A DNA stretch of 64,000 bases from Streptomyces acidiscabies. GTDB taxonomy: Bacteria; Actinomycetota; Actinomycetes; Streptomycetales; Streptomycetaceae. Under the pieces are notes generated by a model that was not told the DNA's origin, searched no databases, and saw only the letters and a list, made by a program, of their open reading frames with translations. Positions 33,972-42,170 of the stretch are shown here, piece after piece. Made by a program: the position numbers and the translations under genes. Location of the stretch: the NCBI RefSeq assembly GCF_020010905.1, contig NZ_JAGJBY010000001.1, positions 4,732,001 through 4,796,000 on the forward strand, written 5' to 3'. Position 1 is the stretch's first letter; each line of letters starts with the position of its first letter.

Positions 33972-34265
33972 GTGCGGAATCGTCTCGTCGTCAAAGGTGC
34001 CCGGCAGAACAATCTTCGGGATGTTTTCGTGGAGCTGTCCAATAATGCGCTGACGGTGTTCACGAGGGTTTCCGGGTCGGGGAAATCGAGTCTGGCCGTC
34101 GATACTATTTTCGCTGAGAGGCAGCGGCGTTATGCGGAGTCGTTGTCGGCGTGTGCGAGGCAGTTGACGAAGCCGGATACGGACGTCCTCCTCAAGGCCA
34201 CCCTGGAACCCGTCCCCACCCACCCCGCCGACCGGTCCCCGCACCCCCTCCCGGAGGCGTCATGA
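33972..34265 (+). pseudogene. UvrA-family N-terminal stump
   Basis: The frame from the GTG at 33972 encodes the first 70 or so residues of a UvrA-like ATPase: RLVVKGARQNNLRDV, then the P-loop SGSGKSSLAVDTIFAERQRR and ESLSACARQ. After TKPDTDVLLKA the homology ends near 34200 and the frame continues through unrelated sequence to overlap the sigma-factor start. UvrA proteins are over 750 residues, so about 90 percent is missing. A short gap after ARQ and a Gly-to-Arg change before the P-loop are further signs of decay. It is a remnant of a second UvrA-like gene, not the repair gene itself. Confidence 0.85.
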
Positions 34266-35248
34266 CCCTGCTCGACCTGGAACAACCCCTCCCGGCCGTG
34301 GAGGAAGAGGACGACGACGCCCCCGCACCTCGCCTCACCACCGCCGGCGCCTCCGACGACCCCGTCAAGGACTACCTCCGCCTCATCGCCCGCGTCCGCC
34401 TCCTCACCGCCGAACAGGAGGTCGACCTCGCGAAACGCATCGAAGCGGGACTGTATGCGGAGAGGTTGCTGACAGCGGAAACCGCCTATGACACAAGGGA
34501 GTTGGCCCTCCTTGCCGAAGACGGCCGCCGGGCCAAGGGGCATCTCGTCGAAGCCAACCTCCGCCTCGTCGTCTCCGTCGCCAAGCGCTACATCAACCGC
34601 GGCCTGGCCTTCCTCGACCTGATCCAGGAGGGCAACACCGGCCTCATCCGGGCCGTGGAGAAGTTCGACTACACGAAGGGCTTCAAGTTCTCCACGTACG
34701 CCACCTGGTGGATCAAGCAGGCCGTGAGCCGGGCCTTGGCCGACCAAGGCCGCACCATCCGCGTACCCGTCCACGCAGTGGAGATCATCAACCGCATCGC
34801 CCGAGTCCGCCGCGAGATCATCCACGACACCGGCCTCGACCCCACCCCCGAGCAACTCGCCGAGAAAGCCGACGTACCGGTGGAACGCCTCGCCGAACTC
34901 GACGGCTACACAAGGGAACCCGTCTCTCTCGACACCGCGCTCGCGGACGACTCCGGCACCGAGTTCGGCGACCTGATCGTCGACGCGGACAGCCCCTCCC
35001 CGGTCGAACAGGTCACCTTCGGCCTCCTCCAGGAGACCCTGCGCGCGATGCTCGCGGAGATGACCGCCCGCGAGGCAGGGATCATCTCGCTGCGCTACGG
35101 CCTGTTCGGCGGCCGGCCGCGCACGCTGGAGGAGATCGGGCTCGTGTACGGAGTGACGCGCGAACGGATCCGGCAGATCGAGTCGAAGACGATGTCGAAG
35201 CTGCGCCACCCCTCCAGGTCACAGGTGCTGCGGGACTACCTCGACTGA
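34262..35248 (+). CDS. Group 2 RNA polymerase sigma factor (hrd type)
   Basis: A 328-residue sigma-70 protein from the ATG at 34262, preceded by GGAGG. Region 1.2 (DPVKDYLRLIARVRLLT) starts near residue 33, region 2 has LRLVVSVAKRYINRGL, DLIQEGNTGLIRAVEKFDY and the -10 recognition helix GFKFSTYATWWIKQAV, region 3 follows, and region 4.2 has TLEEIGLVYGVTRERIRQIE. The long N-terminal extension of a primary sigma is missing, so it is a non-essential HrdA/HrdD-like factor. It lies right behind the UvrA stump, from which it inherits its leader, and upstream of the riboswitch. Confidence 0.93.
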   Translation: MTLLDLEQPLPAVEEEDDDAPAPRLTTAGASDDPVKDYLRLIARVRLLTAEQEVDLAKRIEAGLYAERLLTAETAYDTRELALLAEDGRRAKGHLVEANLRLVVSVAKRYINRGLAFLDLIQEGNTGLIRAVEKFDYTKGFKFSTYATWWIKQAVSRALADQGRTIRVPVHAVEIINRIARVRREIIHDTGLDPTPEQLAEKADVPVERLAELDGYTREPVSLDTALADDSGTEFGDLIVDADSPSPVEQVTFGLLQETLRAMLAEMTAREAGIISLRYGLFGGRPRTLEEIGLVYGVTRERIRQIESKTMSKLRHPSRSQVLRDYLD

Positions 35249-35290
35249 GGGGCGGCGGCCTCTTACGGAGACGCCGAACCGGTTTGTTAG

Positions 35291-35460
35291 GCTCCGCATG
35301 CCTCCCGCGGGGGAAGTCCGGTGAGAATCCGGCGCTGACCCGCAACGGTATGCGCGACAAGCGGAAACGCTTCCGCGCGAGCCCGATCGCCCACGGCCGG
35401 CACGCGACCCGTACGACCGCTCGCCGTGGACTGCGAGAGGGGACCGCAAGCCGTGTCTCC
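35291..35460 (+). promoter_or_regulatory. Cobalamin (AdoCbl) riboswitch
   Basis: The core GGGAAGTCCGGTGAGAATCC at 35311-35330, followed by GGCGCTGACCCGCAACGGTA (35331-35350), is the conserved cobalamin aptamer. A GCGGAA-ACGC-TTCCGC hairpin follows (35361-35376) and then a B12-box-like GAGCCCGATCGCCC (35379-35392). A long-range stem CCACGGC (35391-35397) with GCCGTGG (35423-35429) may belong to the expression platform. It precedes a three-gene ABC importer, as expected for feedback by vitamin B12. Boundaries are approximate. Confidence 0.92.
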
Positions 35461-35501
35461 CGCGTGACGTCCGTCCGGCGGCCTCAGCCGAAGGACCGCC
35501 G

Positions 35502-36542
35502 GTGCGCCGAACCCCCCTCGCCCTGCTGACCGTTGCCCTCGCCCTGCTCCTGCTGCTGTCCCTGCTCGCCGGAGTCATGCTCGGCGCCTCCGGCATCCCC
35601 GCCGCCGACTCGCTGAAGCTCCTGTGGGCCGGACTCACCGGCGGAACCGTTTCCGCACAGGACGCCGCCGACTACACCATCGTCTGGGAGATACGCCTGC
35701 CCCGCGTCGTCCTCGGCGCGGTCGCCGGCGCCGGACTCGCCTCCGTCGGCGTCGCCGTCCAGGCCATGGTCCGCAACGCCCTCGCCGACCCCTTCGTCCT
35801 CGGCATCTCCTCCGGCGCGGCCGTCGGCGCCAACGCCGTCATCCTCATGGGAGCCTTCGCCGGGCTCGGCGTCTGGGCCCTGTCGGTCTCCGCGTTCGGC
35901 TCGGCGCTCGCCGCGATGGTCCTCGTCTACGCCGTCGCCCGCACCCCGCGCGGCCTCACCCCGCTGCGCCTGATCCTGACGGGTACGGCGCTGGCGTACG
36001 GGTTCGAGGCGATCACGACCGTGATGGTGTTCAGCGCCGCCCGGGGCGAGGCGGCGCGCTCGGCGATGATGTGGCTGCTCGGGAGCCTCGGCGGGGCGAC
36101 GTGGGCGCAGGTGCCGATCGCCGCCGTCACCGTCGTGGCCGGGTGGGCGTGGCTCAGGCGCCGGGCCGGGGCGCTGAACGCGATCGCGATGGGCGACGAG
36201 ACGGCGGCCTCCCTCGGGGTGCGGCCGGAGCGGCTGCGGCGGGAGCTGTTCCTTGTGACGGCCGCCGTGACCGGCACCCTCGTCGCCGTCAGCGGTGCGA
36301 TCGGGTTCGTCGGGCTCATGGTCCCGCACCTCGTGCGGATGGCCGTCGGCGCCGACCACCGCCGCGTCCTCGCGCTCGCCCCGCTCGCCGGGGCCGTCCT
36401 CCTCGTCTGGGCGGACATCCTGTCCCGCCTCCTCCTCGCACCCGCCGAACTCCCCGTCGGCGTGATCACGGCCGTCGTCGGGGTCCCCGCGTTCCTGCTG
36501 CTGATGCGGCGCGGCGGCCACGCGTTCGGCGGAAAGTGGTGA
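35502..36542 (+). CDS. Cobalamin/iron-type ABC transporter permease (BtuC-like)
   Basis: A 346-residue FecCD/BtuC-family permease from the GTG at 35502, 6 nt after AAGGA. About ten hydrophobic segments are visible, with family landmarks VWEIRLPRVVLGAVAGAGL, ALADPFVLGISSGAAVGAN and GFVGLMVPHLVRM (the loop that contacts the ATPase). It is the first gene behind a cobalamin riboswitch, so B12 or cobamide uptake is more likely than siderophore uptake. The stop overlaps the region of the ATPase start. Confidence 0.92.
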   Translation: MRRTPLALLTVALALLLLLSLLAGVMLGASGIPAADSLKLLWAGLTGGTVSAQDAADYTIVWEIRLPRVVLGAVAGAGLASVGVAVQAMVRNALADPFVLGISSGAAVGANAVILMGAFAGLGVWALSVSAFGSALAAMVLVYAVARTPRGLTPLRLILTGTALAYGFEAITTVMVFSAARGEAARSAMMWLLGSLGGATWAQVPIAAVTVVAGWAWLRRRAGALNAIAMGDETAASLGVRPERLRRELFLVTAAVTGTLVAVSGAIGFVGLMVPHLVRMAVGADHRRVLALAPLAGAVLLVWADILSRLLLAPAELPVGVITAVVGVPAFLLLMRRGGHAFGGKW

Positions 36543-36547
36543 CCGGC

Positions 36548-37303
36548 ATGCGGCTCGACGTGGACGGCGTGAGCGTCGAGGCGGCGGGCGCCCGCCTCGT
36601 GGACGACATACGGCTCACCGCCGCACCCGGCGCGGTCGTCGGCCTCGTCGGCCCCAACGGCAGTGGGAAATCAACCCTGTTGAGGTGCGTCTACCAGGCG
36701 CTGCGGCCTGCCGCCGGAACCGTACGGCTCGACGGCGAGGACATGCGGACGATGGCCCCGCGCGCCGCCGCCCGGGTGCTGGCCGCGCTCCCGCAGGAGT
36801 CCGGCGCCGAGTTCGACTTCACCGTCACCGAGGTTGTCCGGATGGGCCGCCTCCCGCACGAACGGCGGGGCGCGGCCGAGGACTTGGAGATCTGCGCCGA
36901 GGCCATGGCGGCGACCGGCGTCGGCCACCTCGCCGACCGGGGCTTCCTCGCGCTGTCCGGCGGCGAACGCCAACGCGTCCTGATCGCGCGGGCGTTGGCC
37001 CAGCAACCCCGGGTCCTGGTCCTCGACGAACCCACCAACCACCTCGACATCGCCCACCAGTTGGACGTCCTGACCCTCGTCCGCGACGCCGGGCTCACCG
37101 TCCTCGCCGCACTGCACGACCTCAACCTCGCGGCGGCGTACTGCGATCGGCTGTACGTCCTCGACGCGGGCCGCGTCGTCGCGTCCGGCACTCCGGAGGA
37201 CGTCCTCCAACCCGCCCTGCTCGCCGAGGTGTTCGGCGTCCGGGCCCACCCCCTGCGCCACCCCGTCACCGGCGCCGTACAACTCCTCTTCGACCGCCTG
37301 TAA
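36548..37303 (+). CDS. ABC transporter ATP-binding protein (BtuD-like)
   Basis: A 251-residue ATPase: Walker A GPNGSGKST near 37-45, Q-loop in LPQESG, signature LSGGERQR near 138, Walker B VLVLDEPTNHLD near 155-166 and switch His in ALHDLNLAA. This is the usual FepC/BtuD form. The ATG at 36548 has GGTGA 5 nt upstream; a GTG at 36539 overlapping the permease stop is an alternative adding three residues. It energises the B12-type permease gene before it. Confidence 0.92.
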   Translation: MRLDVDGVSVEAAGARLVDDIRLTAAPGAVVGLVGPNGSGKSTLLRCVYQALRPAAGTVRLDGEDMRTMAPRAAARVLAALPQESGAEFDFTVTEVVRMGRLPHERRGAAEDLEICAEAMAATGVGHLADRGFLALSGGERQRVLIARALAQQPRVLVLDEPTNHLDIAHQLDVLTLVRDAGLTVLAALHDLNLAAAYCDRLYVLDAGRVVASGTPEDVLQPALLAEVFGVRAHPLRHPVTGAVQLLFDRL

Positions 37304-37313
37304 GGAACCTTCT

Positions 37314-38297
37314 GTGCCCTCCCTGCGTCAACTCGCCGCCGTCGCCCTGTGCTTGACCGTCACCGGCTGCGGGGCCTCCGTGGAGAAGACCGCGTCGTCC
37401 CCCGCCGACAAGGCGGTCACCATCACCAACTGCGGGAAGAAGGTGACCTTCGACCATGTCCCCGAACGCGTCGTCACCAACGACGTCGGGATCACCGAGC
37501 TGATGTTCGCGCTGGGCCTGGAGGACCGCATGGCCGGGTTCGCGATGCCCGACGACAAGGGGGACCTGACCGGCGTGCCGTGGAAGGACGGGTACCAGAA
37601 GGTCAAGTGGCTCTCCAAGAACCAGCTGACGAAGGAGAACGTCCTCGACGCGCGCGCCGATATGGTCTTCGCCGGGTGGAACTACGGCTTCCGCGAGGAC
37701 AGCGGCTTCACCCCCGACGCCCTCGCCAAGCTCGGCGTCCCGTCGTACATCCTCACCGAGTCGTGCCGCAACGGCCGTACCGGGACCTCGCGCGGCATCA
37801 TGCCGCCGCTGGAGGCGCTCTACACCGACCTCACCACCCTCGGGCAGCTCTTCGGCGTCGAGCAGCGCGCGGCCACCCTGATCGCCTCCTTCAAGAAGGA
37901 GATAGCCCAGGTCAAGGCCCCTGCCAAGCGGCCCAGGGTGTTCCTGTACGACAGCGGCCAGGACGCGCCGTTCACCTCCGGGAAGTACGCCGCGCCCGAC
38001 CAGATCATCAGCGCGGCCGGGGGCGAGAACGTCACGCACGACGTCGACGACTCCTGGACGACCGTCGGCTGGGAGACCGTCGTCGCGCGCAACCCCGACG
38101 CCATCGTGATCTGCGACTACGGGGACGTCAGCGCCGAGCAGAAGCGCAACTTCCTGCTGTCGTACGCGCCGTTGAGGAACGTCGCGGCGGTGAAGAACAA
38201 GCGGATCTTCGTCCTCGACTACGTCGACCTCGTCGAGAGCCCGCGCAACCCGTCGGCGATCGCGCGGCTCGCCGCGTACCTCAAGACCGTCTCCTAG
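37314..38297 (+). CDS. Cobalamin/iron-type substrate-binding lipoprotein (BtuF-like)
   Basis: A 327-residue protein from the GTG at 37314. The signal peptide ends in the lipobox LTVTGC (Cys19); the mature part has the two-lobed FecB/BtuF pattern, with VVTNDVGITELMFALGLED in lobe one, a connecting helix, and VICDYGDVS and YVDLVESPRNPSA in lobe two. It captures the ligand outside the membrane for the permease and ATPase encoded before it. Its TAG shares bases with the TAG of the convergent gene (CTAG). Confidence 0.9.
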   Translation: MPSLRQLAAVALCLTVTGCGASVEKTASSPADKAVTITNCGKKVTFDHVPERVVTNDVGITELMFALGLEDRMAGFAMPDDKGDLTGVPWKDGYQKVKWLSKNQLTKENVLDARADMVFAGWNYGFREDSGFTPDALAKLGVPSYILTESCRNGRTGTSRGIMPPLEALYTDLTTLGQLFGVEQRAATLIASFKKEIAQVKAPAKRPRVFLYDSGQDAPFTSGKYAAPDQIISAAGGENVTHDVDDSWTTVGWETVVARNPDAIVICDYGDVSAEQKRNFLLSYAPLRNVAAVKNKRIFVLDYVDLVESPRNPSAIARLAAYLKTVS

Positions 38298-39172
38298 GGC
38301 TTCTGCGTCTCCGACTCCAGGGACTGGCGGGTCGCCGCGCCGTACACGCCGGAGTCGTCCGACAGGATCAGACGGGTGAACTGGTAGGTGCGTACGGCGC
38401 TTTGGACGCTCTCGTCGTACACGCCGGTCGCCTCGCCGTCGTACCGGCCGATCTGCTTGAGGCGGAGCTGGAGTTCCCGCACCTGGGGGCCCGTGTCGCC
38501 GAGGCGCAGGACGCGGGAGGCCTCGGCGCCGCCCTGGGTGGGGGTGGGGTCCGGGGCGGTCGTGGGGGAGGTGGCCGGGCCCTTCGTCGGGGACGCCGTG
38601 GGCGAGGCGGTCGGCGAGCCGGTCGGGGAGGCGCTGGTGCTCTCCGAGGGCGATGCCGAGGTGGAGGCGCTCGCGGAGGCCGAGGTGCTCGCGGAGGCGC
38701 CGGGGGACCGCTCCGCGCTGGCCGAGACCTGGTCGGGGACGCCCGCGCGCAGGTCGTCCTGGAGGTGGTCGCCGCGGGTCGGGGCCTGGTACATCGAGAC
38801 GCCGACGAGGACGCCGGCCGTCACGGCGAAGGTGGCCGCGGTGACGGTGACGATGGCTATGCGGCTGCGCTTGGCGGGGGCCTTCTCGTCGGTGTCCAGG
38901 CCGAGTTCGGGGTCGGGGTGGTCGTCCGGACCGGGTTCCGGTTCCGGGAAGAGGTCGGGGCCCGGGCCGGGGGCGGGCATGAAGTCGTACGACGGGACCT
39001 GGCCGGGAGGTGCGGCGGTGGGCGTGCCCGGGGTCCCGTCGGACTGCGGGACGAGGCCCGAGGGGTACTCCAGGGTCGATTCCACGGCGGACTCCGGGCC
39101 GGATGCCGGGGCGGGTCCCCGGGCCGATCCGTCCTCGCCCCCGAACGCCGCCCTGCCGTTGTGTTCGCTCAC
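38294..39172 (-). CDS. Membrane-anchored peptidoglycan-binding-domain protein
   Basis: A 292-residue protein. An acidic Pro/Gly-rich cytoplasmic N-terminus (1-100) leads through KRSRIAIVTVTAATFAVTAG into a single membrane helix (about 103-125), then a Ser/Ala/Thr/Pro-rich wall-spanning linker with SAS and SPT repeats (about 145-210), and a C-terminal PG_binding_1 domain (LRLGDTGPQVRELQLRLKQ, then YGAATRQSLES). It should bind peptidoglycan outside the membrane. No hydrolase is attached. Its gene converges on the B12 importer. Confidence 0.88.
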   Translation of the reverse strand: MSEHNGRAAFGGEDGSARGPAPASGPESAVESTLEYPSGLVPQSDGTPGTPTAAPPGQVPSYDFMPAPGPGPDLFPEPEPGPDDHPDPELGLDTDEKAPAKRSRIAIVTVTAATFAVTAGVLVGVSMYQAPTRGDHLQDDLRAGVPDQVSASAERSPGASASTSASASASTSASPSESTSASPTGSPTASPTASPTKGPATSPTTAPDPTPTQGGAEASRVLRLGDTGPQVRELQLRLKQIGRYDGEATGVYDESVQSAVRTYQFTRLILSDDSGVYGAATRQSLESETQKP

Positions 39173-39312
39173 GCCTGGTCCCTCTCCACGAGATCTCCGA
39201 TCCTATGCGGAAGTCCACCTTTCAATCTTCACGGGTCTCCACAACTGGAATACGGGATACGGGAGTTGGAATTGGCGGCTCCCACCAGGCCGGGAGCCGC
39301 CGGACCGGCGCG

Positions 39313-40146
39313 CTACCTCCAGGCGCCGGCCGCCGCCGCACGCTCGGCGTACTCCGTGAAGGAGACCGGCTCCCGCCCGAGAACCCGTGCCACCGTGTCC
39401 GTCGGCACGGCGAAGTGCCCCGCGCGCATCGCCGCGAACAAGGCGTTCAGCTCATGCGCCGCCTCCTCCGGGAACCCCTGGTCCAGCAACTCGGAACGGT
39501 ACTCCTCCGGCGTCAACTCCTTGTAAGCAATGGGGTGTTCGGCGACGCGGGAGATCTCCGCGACCGCCTCGGCGAACGTCAGCGCACGCGAACCCGACAG
39601 GTCGTACACCTCACCCTGGAGCCCGTCGGACGTCAGCAGCGCGGCGGCCACCTCCGCGATGTCCCGTACGTCCACGAAGGGTTCGGGGACGTCACCGGCG
39701 GGCAGGGCGAGGTACCCGGCGCGCAGCGGGGCCTGCCACAGGTCCTCGTCGAAGTTCTGGTGGAAGTTGTTGGGCCGCAGGACCGTCCACTCGACCCCGG
39801 ACTCCCGAACGGCCTTCTCGGCGGCGGCCATTCCCTGGAACGTGTCCGGCGCAACCCCGTCCATGCCACGCCCCGAGAGCGCCACGAACCGGCGCACCCC
39901 GGCGCCGACCGCCTGCTCCACGAAGGGCCCGGCGAGCCCGGGGTCCTCCGGCGCGAGCAGGTGTACGGCGCCGACACCGGCCAACGCCCCCGCCCACGTG
40001 CCCTGTTCGGCCCAGTCGAACCGCTCCGCGCCGGTCCGCGAGACCGCCTTCACCTGTCGTCCGGCCGCCCGCAACGCCGGAACGAGCCGTCGGCCCACCT
40101 TCCCCGTCGCGCCCAGCACCAGTACCGCGTCCGTGTATGTCGTCAT
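39313..40146 (-). CDS. NAD(P)H-binding NmrA/SDR-like oxidoreductase
   Basis: A 277-residue protein with a Rossmann N-terminus (VLVLGATGKVGRRLVPALRA, GxxGxxG), FVALSGRGMD near residue 94 and VEWTVLRPNNFHQNF in the middle, typical of NmrA-like extended SDRs such as NAD(P)H-quinone oxidoreductase homologues. The C-terminal ELTPEEYRSELL helix region is also usual. It is divergently transcribed from an AraC-family regulator with a direct-repeat operator between them, so it is the likely target of that regulator. Confidence 0.9.
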   Translation of the reverse strand: MTTYTDAVLVLGATGKVGRRLVPALRAAGRQVKAVSRTGAERFDWAEQGTWAGALAGVGAVHLLAPEDPGLAGPFVEQAVGAGVRRFVALSGRGMDGVAPDTFQGMAAAEKAVRESGVEWTVLRPNNFHQNFDEDLWQAPLRAGYLALPAGDVPEPFVDVRDIAEVAAALLTSDGLQGEVYDLSGSRALTFAEAVAEISRVAEHPIAYKELTPEEYRSELLDQGFPEEAAHELNALFAAMRAGHFAVPTDTVARVLGREPVSFTEYAERAAAAGAWR

Positions 40147-40186
40147 GCCACGCAGTCAACTGGGCTGTCAAACCGGGTGACATGGC

Positions 40187-40218
40187 TGATCGTCCGGCGC
40201 AATTGCGTGATCGTCCGG
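40187..40218. promoter_or_regulatory. Direct-repeat operator in AraC/SDR divergent promoter
   Basis: TGATCGTCCGG occurs exactly at 40187-40197 and 40208-40218. The 21-bp period equals two helical turns, as in AraC-family binding sites. The pair lies between the SDR gene and the AraC-family gene, 18 bp before the latter's ATG. Confidence 0.75.
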
Positions 40219-40235
40219 GCCACTAGGGTGTCGGC

Positions 40236-41084
40236 ATGGATCCGTTCGACGACTTGCTACAGGGCGTGCGCGCGGACGGTGCCGGGCTCCGCCGCACCGA
40301 CCTCACACCGCCCTGGTCGGTACCGCTGGGCGACGACAACTCCCTGACGCTGTGCGCGGTGTTGAGCGGCGAGGGGACCCTGGACCGGGGAGATCCGGTG
40401 CGCGCCGGTGACACCGTCGTCGTCCGCGGGCCCGGTGCCGTACGGCTGCTGTCCGACGCGGAGCCCGCCGTCCTGCTCATGGGTGTGTACGAGGCCCGGG
40501 GCGCCGTCGGGCGGCGGCTGGCCGGCGTGCTGCCCGAGGTGATGCTGGTGCCGGGTGACGAGGGGTGCACGCCGCTGCTGGACTTCCTCGCGGGGTCGGG
40601 CGACGGCGGCCGACTCGTCGTACAGGACCGGCTGTTGGACTGGCTGCTGGTGTGCACGCTGCGGGGCTGGTTCGACCGGCCGGGGAACCTGCCGCCGGGG
40701 TGGTTCGGGGCGCTCGGGGACGAGGTGGTCGGACCGGTGCTGCGGGTGATGCACGCGGCTCCCGAACGGGCCTGGACACTCGTCGGGCTCGCCGCCGAGG
40801 CGGGCGTGTCCCGTACGACGCTCGCCGACCGGTTCACACGCCTGGTCGGGACTCCGCCGCTGACCTATCTGACGTCCTGGCGGATGAACCTCGCGGCGGA
40901 CCTGCTGACCGGGTCGCGGGAGACGGTGGGGTCGGTGGCGCGGAAGGTGGGGTACGCGGACGCGTTCGGGTTCAGCGGGGCGTTCAAGAGGGCGTACGGG
41001 GTGAGTCCGAGTGTGTATCGGAGGTCGGCGGGGGTGCGGGGGCGGGAAGGCGTGGTGGGTGCGGGGCCCGGTATGGAGGCCTGA
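40236..41084 (+). CDS. AraC-family transcriptional regulator (cupin type)
   Basis: A 282-residue regulator. Residues 1-160 form an AraC-type cupin sensing domain (LTLCAVLSGEGTLDRGDPVRAGDTVVV-like barrel), and residues 185-275 hold two helix-turn-helix motifs (LAAEAGVSRTTLADRFTRL and ARKVGYADAFGFSGAFKRAYG). The family usually activates an adjacent oxidoreductase gene in response to a small molecule, which fits the divergent NmrA/SDR gene. A direct-repeat operator ends just before its start codon, consistent with autoregulation. Confidence 0.9.
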   Translation: MDPFDDLLQGVRADGAGLRRTDLTPPWSVPLGDDNSLTLCAVLSGEGTLDRGDPVRAGDTVVVRGPGAVRLLSDAEPAVLLMGVYEARGAVGRRLAGVLPEVMLVPGDEGCTPLLDFLAGSGDGGRLVVQDRLLDWLLVCTLRGWFDRPGNLPPGWFGALGDEVVGPVLRVMHAAPERAWTLVGLAAEAGVSRTTLADRFTRLVGTPPLTYLTSWRMNLAADLLTGSRETVGSVARKVGYADAFGFSGAFKRAYGVSPSVYRRSAGVRGREGVVGAGPGMEA

Positions 41085-41144
41085 GCGGGCTGATAATCTC
41101 ACCGCAGGCGTGGTTCTTCGCGCCTGTCGACATCGACCGAGGAG

Positions 41145-41210
41145 GTGAGTCCCATCACCGCAGGAGCAGGCAGGGCACTCACCCCGGACGAGTCCGGACG
41201 ACGCGGCTGA
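41145..41210 (+). other. Possible leader ORF with perfect Shine-Dalgarno
   Basis: AGGAGGTGA at 41140-41148 matches the 16S rRNA anti-SD at nine positions, but no ATG follows at normal distance. A GTG inside it opens a 21-codon frame ending at 41210; the codon at the ideal distance is ATC (41154), in the same frame. The hydrolase gene starts 55 bp further on. A leader peptide is possible, a decayed gene start equally so. Confidence 0.35.
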
Positions 41211-41265
41211 CCCAGGTCAAGCGTTCGGAGTGCCTTGATACGGCACCCCGAAAGGCTCGAACCTC

Positions 41266-42105
41266 ATGGCGTACGACGTTTTCCCCGCCCTCGACGGCAC
41301 TCTCCTCGCCCTCCACTCCACCGGCACCGGCGACCCCCTCGTCTGCCTCCCCGGCGGCCCCACCGACTCCGCCTACCTGGGCGACCTCGGCGGCCTCGCC
41401 GACCGGTACCGGCTGATCCGCCTCGACCTCAGGGGCACCGGCCGCTCGGCCACCCCGGCCGACCCCGCCTCGTACCGCTGCGACCGCATGGTCGACGACG
41501 TCGAGGCGCTCCGTGTCCACCTGGGCCTCGAAAGGGTGAATCTGCTGGCCCACTGCGCGGGCGCGAACCTCGCGGCCCTGTACGCCGAACGCCACCCGGA
41601 ACGGGTCGCGCGGCTCGCCCTCATCACCCCCAGCACCAGGGCCGTCGGGCTGGACATCACCGGGGAGCAACGGCTGGCCACCGCACGGCTGCGGCACGCC
41701 GAACCCTGGTTCCCGACGGCGTACGCGGCCCTGTCGTCGATCGTCGCGGGCCGGGGCGACGCCGATGCGTGGGAGGCCGTCACGCCGTTCTCGTACGGAC
41801 GCTGGGACGCGCGGGCGCGTGCGCATCACGCGGGGGAGTCGCTGGATCCGGTGATCCTCGCGGCGTACGGGGGTGACGGGGCGTACGACCCCGCGCGCAC
41901 GCGTAAGGCGCTCGGCCGGGTCGGGGGGCCGGTGCTGGTGGTCGCGGGGCAGGTCGACGTGGGGGCTCCGCCCGAGGTGGTGGGGGAGTTCGCGGGGTTG
42001 TTCCCGGAGGCGGAGGTGGTGGTGCAGGGAGGGGCCGGGCACTTCCCCTGGATGGATGGGCCCGAGGAGTTCTCGCAGGTCGTGGCGGGGTTCCTGCGGG
42101 AGTAG
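41266..42105 (+). CDS. Alpha/beta hydrolase with Cys at the nucleophile position
   Basis: A 279-residue protein of the proline-iminopeptidase/haloperoxidase-like group: oxyanion region LVCLPGGPTDS, DLRGTGRS, then the nucleophile elbow NLLAHCAGANLAALYAERHP, and a C-terminal VVAGQVDVGAP with GAGHFPWMDGPEEF giving the acid and His. In relatives the elbow is normally GHSxG; here codon TGC puts Cys in the Ser place. Cys-based members exist (dienelactone hydrolase type), so it may be active with altered specificity or be impaired. It stands alone after a 180-bp leader region. Confidence 0.88.
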   Translation: MAYDVFPALDGTLLALHSTGTGDPLVCLPGGPTDSAYLGDLGGLADRYRLIRLDLRGTGRSATPADPASYRCDRMVDDVEALRVHLGLERVNLLAHCAGANLAALYAERHPERVARLALITPSTRAVGLDITGEQRLATARLRHAEPWFPTAYAALSSIVAGRGDADAWEAVTPFSYGRWDARARAHHAGESLDPVILAAYGGDGAYDPARTRKALGRVGGPVLVVAGQVDVGAPPEVVGEFAGLFPEAEVVVQGGAGHFPWMDGPEEFSQVVAGFLRE

Positions 42106-42111
42106 GGGGCG

Positions 42112-42134
42112 TTGTCAGTGGCGTCTGCGATGGT
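42112..42134 (+). promoter_or_regulatory. RecA-NDp/PafBC-type promoter of the ankyrin gene
   Basis: TTGTCAGTG (42112-42120), 8 bp, GATGGT (42129-42134). The upstream element is identical to the two other copies in the window, including the following GC; the -10 hexamer deviates at its first base. It starts 7 bp after the preceding stop codon and 59 bp before the ankyrin gene. Confidence 0.65.
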
Positions 42135-42170
42135 GGGGGCAGTGGTGATCGGCGAGGGAGGGACGGGGAG

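Noticed and set aside
33972..34265. Functional small ATPase
   Set aside because: Only the first P-loop part of UvrA is present, without signature or Walker B, so it cannot form an ATPase.
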